Source: Marinomonas rhizomae (lineage in GTDB: Bacteria > Pseudomonadota > Gammaproteobacteria > Pseudomonadales > Marinomonadaceae). From it: a stretch of 64,000 bases of DNA. The translations under genes and the position numbers were made by a program. Positions within the stretch are counted from its first letter, which is position 1; every line of letters begins with the position of its first letter. Shown piece by piece: positions 28,526-37,382 of this stretch. The notes beneath the pieces are model-generated. The model did not search any database. It was not told where the DNA came from and worked only from the letters and a program-made list of their open reading frames with translations. Where the stretch lies: the NCBI RefSeq assembly GCF_003315485.1, contig NZ_QNSE01000008.1, positions 23,325-87,324 of the forward strand, read 5' to 3'.

Positions 28526-30082
28526 ATGTCAGTATTTAAAATAGAGTCTTGTTTTGGGGCTGATATCAATGTTGGGTATTTTGATATAGACGAAATACTA
28601 AGTATTTTAGAGATTAAAGATACCATCACTGCAAGCAAGCGCATAAAAAGCCTTATAAAATTGCATGGTCGAAAAGACCGAATTATCGGAGTTGCTATGC
28701 GTCAACTCGCCTTTGATGTGCTGCACCCGATGTTGGACTCTGAATTTCTACCTTATGATCCTTATTTTTCTGATGATAAGTTGCTAAATGGTCGTCGTGA
28801 GCGTCTATATGATGCGCAAGAGCGGTTGCTAATACTGTGTATGTCCATTGCCAGTGGTCGCTCAGTTAAAAGCCTTAAAAAACTGAACCCAGATCTAAAT
28901 ACTAAAGAGCTACGTAGTAAATATGGCCGAGGTCAAAGTCTCTTTCGCTATTTCAGACAAGAGTTAAACGAACATACGAGAGAGTATATCTTAAGCTACA
29001 AAGCTCGTATGGAAACAGGTGATAGCAAGAACGCCAATTTAAGTGCCTCAGCAAATAGCTCAGCAGAAGAAGGGGCTGAGCAGACGTCCGCGGTTAAACC
29101 AGCGCTCGTTAAGAAAGCCCCCGTAGAAAGTAAATTAATACCCACCTCGTTTGATGATGAAACTGTTACAGCGCTTAAAATATTCCAAGATGGATACTCT
29201 TTACTGTCTACTCAAGTAGAGCGTTTTAAACGTGGTGAAAAGCTAGAGATGTTGGAGCTGATGAAGTTTTGTCGCCGTCTTATTGAATCCCATAGTCGTA
29301 ATAACTTTTCTTTGATGGCAATTCGCCATATAAAAGATGCTTCAATTTATTTAGAGCAGCATGCTATGGGGATGGCTGTGCTTGGTATTCATTTTGCCAA
29401 AGCAATGAAGCTGTCTAGTGCTTATGTGGAAGTGATTACGCTGGGCGCTTTATTGTTCGACTTGGGGCGGTTTCGCCTACCAATGGCGATGGTGACAAAA
29501 GCGACCAAAATGACGGATAGCGAATTTGATTTATTTCGTAAGCATATCCAGTTCGGAGAACAGATATTGCAAAAATGCGATGGCGTTCCTAAGGCTGTTT
29601 ATCAAATGTTATCTGACCATCACGAAAAGATTGATGGCTCAGGTTACCCAGCTGGTAAGCAGGACTTGGAAATCTCAGTTTACGGAAAAATTGCGGCTAT
29701 AATTGATGCCTATGATGCAATGACGTCAGAACAACCTCATAAACACTCTATGGGGCCAATTAAGGCGTGTCAGCAGATGCAAAAAGAATCTGGTTTAGCA
29801 TTTGATAAACAGCTTCTTTCCGTATTCTTAAAAAGCATTGGTAGTATCCCTGTCGGGTCTTGTGTGCTGTTATCGAATGGTCGTATTGGTTTTGTTTTGA
29901 CGTTAAATAAATCCTTTCAGCCCTCTTTGGTTCGTCAGGTCTACAGTATGACAAATAAGGCGTTTGTAGAAACGTCAGATATTGAATTAAATAAATCTGC
30001 GAATTTGAGAACAGAGGTAAGAATAGAGAAAGAAGTAGATCCTCAAACGTTTGGTTTGCAGTTTATTAATCATATATCTTAA
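28526..30082 (+). CDS. HD-GYP-domain protein with degenerate HD motif
   Basis: The protein is 518 residues. The N-terminal half (1-160) is helical and unrecognised, and residues about 165-215 are a Ser/Ala-rich linker. The C-terminal half (about 220-430) is an HD-GYP domain of the cyclic-di-GMP phosphodiesterase type. DHHEKIDGSGYP near residue 368 carries the GYP signature and IIDAYDAMTS near residue 391 follows. The position normally reading HD(I/L)GK reads LFDLGRF near residue 312, so the first metal-binding His is replaced by Phe. The domain may be inactive or act as a c-di-GMP sensor. It lies in the flgKL transcript, so a role in motility control is inferred. Confidence 0.82.
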   Translation: MSVFKIESCFGADINVGYFDIDEILSILEIKDTITASKRIKSLIKLHGRKDRIIGVAMRQLAFDVLHPMLDSEFLPYDPYFSDDKLLNGRRERLYDAQERLLILCMSIASGRSVKSLKKLNPDLNTKELRSKYGRGQSLFRYFRQELNEHTREYILSYKARMETGDSKNANLSASANSSAEEGAEQTSAVKPALVKKAPVESKLIPTSFDDETVTALKIFQDGYSLLSTQVERFKRGEKLEMLELMKFCRRLIESHSRNNFSLMAIRHIKDASIYLEQHAMGMAVLGIHFAKAMKLSSAYVEVITLGALLFDLGRFRLPMAMVTKATKMTDSEFDLFRKHIQFGEQILQKCDGVPKAVYQMLSDHHEKIDGSGYPAGKQDLEISVYGKIAAIIDAYDAMTSEQPHKHSMGPIKACQQMQKESGLAFDKQLLSVFLKSIGSIPVGSCVLLSNGRIGFVLTLNKSFQPSLVRQVYSMTNKAFVETSDIELNKSANLRTEVRIEKEVDPQTFGLQFINHIS

Positions 30083-30145
30083 GTTCACCGTTCACCGTTC
30101 ACCGTTCACCGTTCACCGTTCACCGTTCACCGTTCACCGTTCACC
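30083..30145. repeat. Nine perfect GTTCACC heptamers
   Basis: The 63 bases directly after the HD-GYP stop codon are nine uninterrupted copies of GTTCACC. Such short perfect arrays usually vary in copy number between isolates. It is outside any gene, between a stop codon and a terminator hairpin. Confidence 0.98.
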
Positions 30146-30154
30146 TCATAGAAA

Positions 30155-30176
30155 AGATCTTTAGAGATCTATTTTT
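30155..30176 (+). terminator. Probable terminator of the flgK-flgL-HD-GYP unit
   Basis: A short stem, AGATCT and AGATCT around loop TTAG, flanked by A-run and T-run. The 170 bases from here to the flagellin promoter are very A/T-rich and hold no gene. Confidence 0.6.
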
Positions 30177-30322
30177 CTCTTTGAATTCCTTCTGAGTTTT
30201 AGGTTTTTTCGTCTTTTTTACTTTTATTCTTAAAGTTATTTGCATTGAGTTCGATAACTGTGAGTACCGCTTTTTTTGGGTTAAGAAAATGCAAAAAAAT
30301 CAAAAAAAGTATAAAAAAATAT

Positions 30323-30349
30323 TAAAGGTCAGCGCGAATGTGTCGATAA
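30323..30349 (+). promoter_or_regulatory. Sigma-28 promoter of the first flagellin gene
   Basis: TAAA at 30323-30326, 15 bases, then GTCGATAA at 30342-30349. This is one base from the FliA -10 consensus GCCGATAA with correct spacing. The flagellin ATG is at 30430, giving a leader of about 75 bases. Confidence 0.8.
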
Positions 30350-30429
30350 CTTTAATAAGAGACAAAAACCAAATAACTAATTAAATCAAAAGGTTGTCTC
30401 GTTTTAAAAATGTTTTTAGGAGAGAAGAA

Positions 30430-31314
30430 ATGGCTTTGTACGTAAATACTAATGTGTCCTCGCTGAATGCTCAGCGACTACTTTCAAACTCTAGTCGTGA
30501 CCTTGATACGGCATACCAACGCTTGTCATCTGGTCGTCGAATTAACAGTGCAGCAGATGATGCAGCAGGTCTTCAAATTTCCGATCGTTTGACGTCTCAG
30601 ATTAATGGTTTGAACCAATCTGTACGAAACGCAAACGATGGTATTTCTTTAGCTCAAACAGCTGAAGGAGCCTTGGACGAAACCACAAGCATGCTACAGC
30701 GTATGCGTACTTTGTCCATTCAGGCTGCAAACGGTTCAAACTCAGATAAAGATCGTGTCGCTCTTCAACAAGAAATGGCGCAATTATCTGAAGAGATTAA
30801 CCGTGTCGCATCAACCACAACATTTGGTGGTGCCAATTTACTAGATGGTACTTACCAAGGTCTTTTCCAGGTTGGTGCCGATGCAAATCAAACGATCAGT
30901 TTTACGCTGGAGTTTGGTGGCGCAAATAATTCGATTGATTATCAGGCCAATAATGGTTTTACCATGTCTGGATTGTCTAATCAGGCTCAAGCACAAGTAG
31001 ATGTTAATACTGCATCAGTATCAACTATAGTCAATGCTCAATCTATGATTGGGATTATTGATGACATGATCTCTGCGGTGGATTTTAAGCGGGCTGAGCT
31101 TGGTGCGGTACAAAACCGATTTAGTTCAACTATTACTAACTTGAGTAATATCTCTGAAAACGTATCGGCTGCACGTGCACGTGTGCGAGATGCTGACTTT
31201 GCTCAAGAGACGGCAAATTTAACTAGTACGCAAATTCTGCAACAGGCGAGTAGTACTATCTTGGCTCAAGCGAATCAGCGTCCTCAGACTGCTCTTTCTC
31301 TATTGGGTAATTAA
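30430..31314 (+). CDS. fliC: Flagellin (first copy)
   Basis: The 294-residue filament subunit has D0/D1 regions complete: [39 protein letters not shown] and the C-terminal [21 protein letters not shown]. The short central region (about residues 165-200) has no large outer domain. AGGAG upstream of ATG 30430 sets the start. There are Ser/Thr residues in the centre that could carry nonulosonic acid, given the Maf and pse genes downstream. A second flagellin 2.2 kb downstream is roughly three-quarters identical by eye. Confidence 0.96.
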   Translation: MALYVNTNVSSLNAQRLLSNSSRDLDTAYQRLSSGRRINSAADDAAGLQISDRLTSQINGLNQSVRNANDGISLAQTAEGALDETTSMLQRMRTLSIQAANGSNSDKDRVALQQEMAQLSEEINRVASTTTFGGANLLDGTYQGLFQVGADANQTISFTLEFGGANNSIDYQANNGFTMSGLSNQAQAQVDVNTASVSTIVNAQSMIGIIDDMISAVDFKRAELGAVQNRFSSTITNLSNISENVSAARARVRDADFAQETANLTSTQILQQASSTILAQANQRPQTALSLLGN

Positions 31315-31423
31315 TTTATATAAAACAGCATGATGTGAAGCGGCACTAGACTGCAGCTTTTACAAAAGGTTCGAGTTTTTCTCGGAAAATGGGCTACTTC
31401 TCTCTCCTAGAGGTGCCTCTTAT

Positions 31424-31454
31424 GCCGGGTGATTTTTTCACCCGGCTTTTTTTT
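31424..31454 (+). terminator. Terminator after the first flagellin gene
   Basis: A 9-bp GC-rich stem (GCCGGGTGA with TCACCCGGC) is followed by nine T. Confidence 0.92.
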
Positions 31455-31683
31455 GCCTAAATTACATGATTTATAACTGTTTTTAGCGGTTTGGGGAGAG
31501 GGAGTTGACTGCTTTGAGGCTTATGTCAAAGGCGATTGTTGGGCAATTCAGTGATTGTTATGCCGTTTTGTTCTTGGTTGGCTTCGAGATGAGCTTTATT
31601 TATCAGTCACTTTGTTAGGTTGAGATCGCTTCTTAAGGGGCTTTGATTACAGCTTCATAAGTGTATCTCTTGGTTTTTTTAGA
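31455..31683. other. Gene-free spacer with a possible decayed repeat unit
   Basis: No ORF with coding character is visible. A stretch near 31580-31620 (GATGAGC, TTATTTATC, AGTCAC in order) resembles the middle of the tandem unit that starts at 31684, so it may be an eroded copy. Otherwise I see nothing in it. Confidence 0.4.
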
Positions 31684-32990
31684 CAGCACAGCTGCGCCTT
31701 TTTCCGGCTGAGTTAGTTAATGGGTTAAGTGCTTTGGTATTGAGGAAGAACAATTGAAAGCAGGGTCTTTTTGAGCATTTTACTTGGATTTCAGCGATGA
31801 GCTGGGCGGTTATTTATCGGCTGAAAAGTCAGAGTGCTGACGGTATTCCTGCGGGTAAAAAAGTAGAGCCAGCGAATGATTGATTGGGTGGCAAGAAAAG
31901 ATTGGATTGGATTTTTTGAACGGCACAGCTGCGTCTTTTTCCGGCTGAATCAGTTAATACGTTAAGTGCTTTGATATTGAGGATTAGCGATTGAAAGTAG
32001 GGTCTTTTTGAGCATTTTACTTGGATTTCAGCGATGAGCTGGGCGGCTATTTATCGGCTAAAAAGTCAGTGTGTTGACGGTATTCCTGCGGGTAAAAAAG
32101 TAGAGCCAGCGAATGATTGATTGGGTGGCAAGAAAAGATTGGATTGGATTTTTTGAACGGCACAGCTGCGTCTTTTTCCGGCTGGGTTAGTTAATGGGTT
32201 AAGTACTTTGGTATTGAGGAAGAGCAATTGAAAGCAGGGTCTTTTTGAGCATTTTACTTGGATTTCAGCGATGAGCTGGGCGGCTATTTATCGGCTAAAA
32301 AGTCAGTGTGTTGACGTCCCTGTGGGTGGGAAGAAAAGATTGGATTGGATTCTTTGAACGGCACAGCTGCGTCTTTTTCCGGCTGAATCAGTTAATACGT
32401 TAAGTGCTTTGATATTGAGGATTAGCGATTGAAAGTAGGGTCTTTTTGAGCATTTTACTTGGATTTCAGCGATGAGCTGGGCGGCTATTTGTCGGCTGAA
32501 AAGTCAGTGTGTTGACGGTATCCCTGTAGGTGGCAAGAAAAGATTGGATTGGATTCTTTGAACGGCACAGCTGCGTCTTTTTCCGGCTGAGTCAATTAAT
32601 ACGTTAAATACCTTGATATTGAGGAATAGCGATTGAAAGTAGGGTCTTTTGAATATTTCACTTGGATTTCAGCGATGAGCTGGGCAGCTATTTATCGGCC
32701 GAGAAATCAGTGTGCTGCCGGTATCCCTGCGGGTGAAAAAGTAGAGCCAGTAACGGGTTTGGTTGGCAAGGAAAGTATTGAAGTTGATTTTTTTGAACGG
32801 CACAGCTGCGTCTTTTTCCGGCTGAGTCAGTTAATGCGTTAAGAGCTTTGAAATTGAGGAAAAGCGATTGAAGGCAGGGGCTTTTTGAACATTTTACTTG
32901 GATTTCAGTCATGAGTTGGGTGGCTATTTATCGACCGAAAAGTCAGAGTGCTGACGGTATCACTGTGGGTGAAAAAGAGCGAATAGATGA
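31684..32990. repeat. Six tandem degenerate units of about 201-237 bp between the two flagellin genes
   Basis: Each unit opens with GCACAGCTGCG-C/T-CTTTTTCCGGCTG. The unit starts are about 31684, 31921, 32158, 32359, 32563 and 32798, so periods are 237, 237, 201, 204 and 235 bases. All share ATTTTACTTGGATTTCAG, then GATGAGCTGGGCGG and a TATTTATCGG core. Units 3 and 4 lack a segment of about 33 bases around AAGTAGAGCCAGCGAATGA. Units 1 and 3 share variants not found in 2 and 4, and units 2 and 4 share others, so a two-unit block was probably duplicated. No frame is open across units, so this looks non-coding. The family is not recognised. Confidence 0.9.
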
Positions 32991-33450
32991 AGTAATAAAC
33001 AGCAAAAGGTGGATGGTGTTTTTTGTTGTGCAGCATAACTTTGCATTCTTTAAAACCATTGGTTAGAGGATTGAGCAAGATTGTTCAAAGTGATGGTTGA
33101 TTTCTTTAGAGAAAAACTAAGGTGATGTAAGTGTTTTTTGTTTTTTTTGCGGCAGTTAATGGGCTGTTTTTTTAAGATCGCGCCTCATTTGTGGTAGTGG
33201 TTTGCCGTCTTTGGAGTTCTAGATGGCAAAGACTTTTTTGAGCTTTGTCAGTTTTTAGCAATGTCAGAGTTTGATAGGCGCTTTTATTGTGTTTTTTTTG
33301 TGTTTTTGTATGAAAAATACGCAAAAAGACAAGAAAGTCACAAAAAAATTTAATTGTTTTAAATTTAGTTAAAACAATTAGTTAGGCATTTAATTGCCGC
33401 TTTTGAGGATGTATTTTTCCACCTTTAGGAAAAAGAATTCCGAAATTGAC
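32991..33450. other. A/T-rich gene-free region upstream of the second flagellin gene
   Basis: This region has many T- and A-runs and no plausible ORF. A short similarity to the repeat unit (GCAGTTAATGGG near 33150) may be a remnant. It ends at the flagellin promoter. Confidence 0.5.
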
Positions 33451-33477
33451 TAAAGGTTTTCAAATTCTTGTCGAAAA
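33451..33477 (+). promoter_or_regulatory. Sigma-28-like promoter of the second flagellin gene
   Basis: TAAA at 33451-33454, 15 bases, then GTCGAAAA at 33470-33477. The layout and TAAAGG start are the same as for the first flagellin promoter, but the -10 box has one more mismatch to GCCGATAA, so it may be weaker or differently timed. Confidence 0.65.
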
Positions 33478-33527
33478 CCTTATACGATCTGCTTTTTTGC
33501 AGGATTTAATAAAACTAGGAGGCTATG

Positions 33528-34412
33528 ATGGCTCTTTATGTAAATACAAATACTTCATCTTTAAGTGCACAGCGCCAGCTAATGGGTTCTGCTAAATCTT
33601 TGGATACATCTTTCGAACGTTTGTCTTCTGGTTTGCGTATTAACAGCGCTTCCGATGATGCGGCAGGTCTACTTATCTCTAACCGTTTAACTTCTCAGGT
33701 AAATGGCTTGAATCAGTCTGTTCGTAACGCGAATGACGGTATTTCTTTGTCTCAAACGGCAGAGGGCGCATTGGATGAAACAACAAACATGTTGCAACGT
33801 ATGCGTACGCTATCTATCCAGGCTTCAAATGGTTCTAACTCAGATAAAGACCGTGCAGCACTACAACAAGAAGTTAGTCAGCTATCTACAGAGATTAACC
33901 GTATCGCATCGGATACAACCTTTGGTGGCGAGAATTTATTGGATGGTACTTATACTGGTATTTTCCAAGTAGGTGCAGACTCTAACCAAACTATCAGCTT
34001 TAACCTAACGGATGGTGGTGTTAACAACACTATCGATTACGCAGGTAATGGTGGTTTTACTATGTCAGGTCTGTCTGGTAGTGCAGCGACTGCTCAGGTT
34101 GACGTATCCACTGCTTCTGTTTCTACTGTGACAAACGCTCAAAGTATGATTGATGTACTAGATACTATGATTTCTGCAGTTGATTCAAAACGTGCTGAAT
34201 TGGGTGCAATTCAAAACCGTTTTGGCTCTACCATTAGTAACTTGAGTAACATTACTGAAAACGTATCATCTGCTCGTTCTCGTGTACGTGATGCTGATTT
34301 CGCGGAAGAAACTGCTAAGCTAACAAGTCAGCAAATTCTTCAGCAAGCAAGTTCATCTATCTTGGCACAAGCAAACCAACGTCCACAAACTGCTTTGTCG
34401 CTTTTGGGCTAA
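33528..34412 (+). CDS. Flagellin (second copy)
   Basis: The 294-residue flagellin is very similar to the first copy: [39 protein letters not shown] and a near-identical C-terminal helix ending PQTALSLLG. The two differ mostly in surface residues and in the centre. AGGAGG precedes two tandem ATG codons; the second (33528) gives the standard N-terminus. It is first before flaG-fliD-fliS. Equal length and strong similarity suggest a duplication, with the repeat block now filling the space between. Confidence 0.96.
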   Translation: MALYVNTNTSSLSAQRQLMGSAKSLDTSFERLSSGLRINSASDDAAGLLISNRLTSQVNGLNQSVRNANDGISLSQTAEGALDETTNMLQRMRTLSIQASNGSNSDKDRAALQQEVSQLSTEINRIASDTTFGGENLLDGTYTGIFQVGADSNQTISFNLTDGGVNNTIDYAGNGGFTMSGLSGSAATAQVDVSTASVSTVTNAQSMIDVLDTMISAVDSKRAELGAIQNRFGSTISNLSNITENVSSARSRVRDADFAEETAKLTSQQILQQASSSILAQANQRPQTALSLLG

Positions 34413-34429
34413 AATTAGTGGTAGCGGAA

Positions 34430-34453
34430 AGCTGGGACACTGTCCCGGCTTTT
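34430..34453 (+). terminator. Probable terminator after the second flagellin gene
   Basis: A 9-bp stem (AGCTGGGAC with GTCCCGGCT, one G-U pair) has a three-base loop. Only a short T-run follows, so read-through into flaG is likely. Confidence 0.6.
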
Positions 34454-34475
34454 GTCTACTTGGAGGAACTCTGAT

Positions 34476-34898
34476 ATGTCTATTAATGCCAGTGATTTTT
34501 CTAAGCAGGGTCTTAATTACTCTTTAAAGCCAGAGCAACGTGCAGTCGAAGATTTTGCCGCATTACGTCAAGCCAACGCTAAAGCTGTACAGAATACCGC
34601 CGATACGAGCAAAGCTGATAGAGACAATAGAGATTCCCAGCACTTTAATTCTTCTGCAAACGTTGAGCCGCGTGATGTCGATGTCATGAATCAGAAAATG
34701 TCTCAACTTAATGTGCATTTAACCTTTGAAATGACGGAAGACAGAGCGCAAAATATCGTTAAAGTCTTGGATCAGACAACGGGAGATGTGGTTCGCCAAA
34801 TTCCTACCGAAGAGTTTCTTAAAATGTCTGATAGAATTGATGCTATTATGAGCCAACTAAGTGATATCAAGGGAACCTTGGTAAACAGTGAGGTTTAA
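34476..34898 (+). CDS. flaG: Flagellar protein FlaG
   Basis: The 140-residue protein has a polar, probably disordered N-terminal half. The conserved FlaG domain (about residues 68-135) carries LNVHLTFEMTEDRAQNIVKVLDQTTGDVVRQIPTEEFLKM, quoted here in part as VRQIPTEE, the family hallmark. FlaG affects filament length in polar flagella. GGAGGAA precedes the ATG at 34476. It sits in its usual place between flagellin and fliD. Confidence 0.92.
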   Translation: MSINASDFSKQGLNYSLKPEQRAVEDFAALRQANAKAVQNTADTSKADRDNRDSQHFNSSANVEPRDVDVMNQKMSQLNVHLTFEMTEDRAQNIVKVLDQTTGDVVRQIPTEEFLKMSDRIDAIMSQLSDIKGTLVNSEV

Positions 34899-34937
34899 AT
34901 AGATCATAGATAATGTGAAGTGTCAGGAGATAAAGTT

Positions 34938-36617
34938 ATGTCGGTAGGCTCATTAGGCGCAGGGTCGGGTTTAGATCTAGAGTCGCTTGTAAAACAAATG
35001 GTGAGTGCTCAAAAAGACGCTAAAGTTAAACTTTATCAAGATAAAATTGATGGATATGAAGCTGAATTATCTGCATTGGGTAAAGTTGGCTCTGCTATCG
35101 ATAATTTTAAGTCTTCTGTCAAGGCTCTCAATGACGACGAGCTTTTTACTGGGCGTGATGCGAAAATCGCCCAAACAGAAGGTGAAGAAGTGATTGCTAT
35201 TACTACCGATAGTACCGCTTCAAATGGCTCTTATGCTGTTGATGTTAATCAACTGGCTAAAGGCAGCCGTGTCATGTCTGCACCAGGCACCTTTTCTTCT
35301 GCGGATGACGTGGTTACAAAAAAGGATGCGCAACTTACCTTCAAAGCTGGCAGTAACGAATTCTCCCTTTCTGTTGCTGGTGGTACAACCTTATCTGAGC
35401 TACGCAACCAAATTAATACGTCAGAAGAAAATTTTGGTGTATCTGCTAATTTGGTTGACGATGGTAGCGGCAATCTATTTTTTACCGCTACTTCTTCTAT
35501 CGAAGGTGCTGGCAATACCCTTAAAATCATTAACTCCTCAGCGGTGACCGATGCTGATGGCAATCCTGTCGTTGATACTTCTGTAGAAGAGCCTGAAGAG
35601 GTTGTTGAAGATGTTCCAGTTGATGAACCTAGTATCGATGATCCAGTCGAAGACGCTCCAGCTGACGAAGTTGATGAGTTGGATATAGAGGGTGATGATT
35701 ATGACTTTGCAAACGATGGTTCTATTCCTGCGGACGAAGCAAAAAATATAGCGGATGTTGAGGAAGACAATGACGCTGTTGTTGCTCCTGAGGACACAGA
35801 GTCAGACTCAACGCTAGATGATGAGTCTGAAATTATTGCTGCCGCGACGATGGAAAAAAATACATCTTCTACTTTGGATAATTTAACAACGGAAGGTGTA
35901 TTTGCTGGTTTATATACACCCTTAGGTGATGAAGCCCGTGACGCGGTTATTACTGTTGATGGTATTCAGATCCGCAATGATACAAATACGTTCGATGATG
36001 CTGTTGCGGGTTTATCTATTGAGGCTCTAGCGCCAACGGATAAAACCACCAAAGTAGATATCAGCTTCGATCAAAAAACAGTACAAGAAACGATCAAAGA
36101 ATTTATTGACTCCTATAATGATATTGTTGGGATGCTTCAAGCAAGCTCTGACAAAGGTGCTGTTCTAAACGGTAACAGTATGATTCGAAACTTGCAGTCT
36201 TCTTTGTCAACTCAGTTAATGAGTAGTCATGGTAGCTCTGGAACCTTTACTTCCATTTTTGATTTAGGTGTGAAAATGGATAATAAAGGGCAGTTAAGTT
36301 TCAATGATGCTAAGTTTAATGAGGCGATGAAAAGGGGATATAGTGAAATTGCCCCTTTGATTTCAGGTGAGAATGGCTTAGCTCAGTCGCTGGAAAACTT
36401 ATTAGATAACTACACCGGTTCAGGTGGCATGACAAATTCATTAAAGGATTCGGTTCGTCGGTCGATAGATAATACAGAGGGAACGCTAGAGGCTTATGAA
36501 GACCGTATGGTTAAGTATGAAGAGTCGCTTCGTTCTAAGTTTACAAGTTTAGATTCACGTTTGGCAGAAATGAACTCCCAAGGTGGTTATTTGAACTCTG
36601 TATTATCAAAAATGTAA
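34938..36617 (+). CDS. fliD: Flagellar filament cap protein FliD with acidic insert
   Basis: The 559-residue filament cap protein has the N-terminal GAGSGLDLESLVKQMVSAQKD, TDSTASNGSYAVDVNQLAKG near residue 92, and the C-terminal coiled coil with MVKYEESLRSKFTSLDSRLAEMNSQ. All are typical. Residues about 214-300 form an extremely acidic Asp/Glu/Pro/Val-rich insert that replaces or extends the outer domain and explains the extra length. AGGAGA precedes ATG 34938, and the GTG at 34920 is not preferred. It is followed by fliS. Confidence 0.95.
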   Translation: MSVGSLGAGSGLDLESLVKQMVSAQKDAKVKLYQDKIDGYEAELSALGKVGSAIDNFKSSVKALNDDELFTGRDAKIAQTEGEEVIAITTDSTASNGSYAVDVNQLAKGSRVMSAPGTFSSADDVVTKKDAQLTFKAGSNEFSLSVAGGTTLSELRNQINTSEENFGVSANLVDDGSGNLFFTATSSIEGAGNTLKIINSSAVTDADGNPVVDTSVEEPEEVVEDVPVDEPSIDDPVEDAPADEVDELDIEGDDYDFANDGSIPADEAKNIADVEEDNDAVVAPEDTESDSTLDDESEIIAAATMEKNTSSTLDNLTTEGVFAGLYTPLGDEARDAVITVDGIQIRNDTNTFDDAVAGLSIEALAPTDKTTKVDISFDQKTVQETIKEFIDSYNDIVGMLQASSDKGAVLNGNSMIRNLQSSLSTQLMSSHGSSGTFTSIFDLGVKMDNKGQLSFNDAKFNEAMKRGYSEIAPLISGENGLAQSLENLLDNYTGSGGMTNSLKDSVRRSIDNTEGTLEAYEDRMVKYEESLRSKFTSLDSRLAEMNSQGGYLNSVLSKM

Positions 36618-36654
36618 CTGTTTTAAATTGTAATACGTATTAATGGGGTTGTTT

Positions 36655-37089
36655 ATGTACAAGAGTAAAGGGATCCAAGCCTACAGAAAGGACTCAATTA
36701 AGTCCGATTTAGCCTCGGCTGACCCTCATCGTGTCATTCAGCTCTTAATGCAAGGCGCGCTTGAAAAGCTAGCTTTAGGCAAAGGCTGTATCGAACGTTC
36801 TGATTGGGAAGGTAAAGCGGCAGCGCTGACACGTGCAAGTGAAATTATCAACGCTCTAAGAGACGCCTTGGATCGTGATGTTAACCCTGAGCTTGTAGAC
36901 AATCTAGAGTCGCTTTACGAATACATGATAGTTCGTATTACCGAAGCAAGCATTGCTAAAGACACCAGTATTATAGATCAAGTTATGGGGCTTATTTTGC
37001 AAATCAAAGGCGCTTGGGATCAAATCTCAATGGCTGATAAGCAAGCAGCCTATGACGATCAAATGGAAGCTCGTATGGGAGCGGTGTAA
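36655..37089 (+). CDS. fliS: Flagellin export chaperone FliS
   Basis: The 144-residue helical protein binds the flagellin C-terminal helix in the cytoplasm and prevents early polymerisation. MYKSKGIQAYRKDSIKSDLASADPHRVIQLLMQGALEKL is the family pattern, and YEYMIVRITEASIAKD near residue 85 follows it. The ATG at 36655 gives the standard start; 36643 is also in frame. The stop overlaps the next ATG by one base. Confidence 0.94.
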   Translation: MYKSKGIQAYRKDSIKSDLASADPHRVIQLLMQGALEKLALGKGCIERSDWEGKAAALTRASEIINALRDALDRDVNPELVDNLESLYEYMIVRITEASIAKDTSIIDQVMGLILQIKGAWDQISMADKQAAYDDQMEARMGAV

Positions 37090-37382
37090 TGCTTGATATG
37101 TCTCACTTAACGCAGTTAAGTGCCGCATTAGAGCAAAGTGTCATTGAAAAAGATGTAGAAGCAATACAGCAGCTGTGCAAAGACAATAATGGCTTTATTC
37201 GCTCCATTGAGCCACAGTCAGCAGTTGCTGATAATGAGCGAATTAAACACTTCATATTAGTGCATCAGTCTGCTATTCAATTTATTCGTGATGTTCATGC
37301 GGAAATGCAAAAGCAACTCTACCAAACTAATAAAACTCGTAAGAATGTGAATAAGTACAAAGGCGTGAAAAATGCAAAATGA
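37089..37382 (+). CDS. FliT-like small helical protein
   Basis: The 97-residue, mainly helical protein is placed directly after fliS, with the start overlapping the fliS stop by one base. Length and position fit FliT, the FliD export chaperone, but sequence similarity cannot be judged with confidence because this family diverges quickly. The C-terminus is strongly basic (NKTRKNVNKYKGVKNAK). An alternative start is the ATG at 37098. It overlaps the start of the Maf gene by 11 bases. Confidence 0.65.
   Translation: MLDMSHLTQLSAALEQSVIEKDVEAIQQLCKDNNGFIRSIEPQSAVADNERIKHFILVHQSAIQFIRDVHAEMQKQLYQTNKTRKNVNKYKGVKNAK

Noticed and set aside
30083..30145. GTTCACC heptamers as relics of a CRISPR repeat (TTCACCGCC)
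   Set aside because: Shared bases are only six and there is no spacer, hairpin or handle. Coincidence is sufficient.
32633..32912. Short ORFs on both strands inside the inter-flagellin repeats
   Set aside because: Other copies of the unit have stops in the same frame and lengths that change by non-multiples of three, so coding is unlikely.
31684..32990. Repeat block as an integron cassette array with attC sites
   Set aside because: No attC-like pair of core sites with RYYYAAC and GTTRRRY flanking a hairpin, no cassette ORFs and no integrase are visible.
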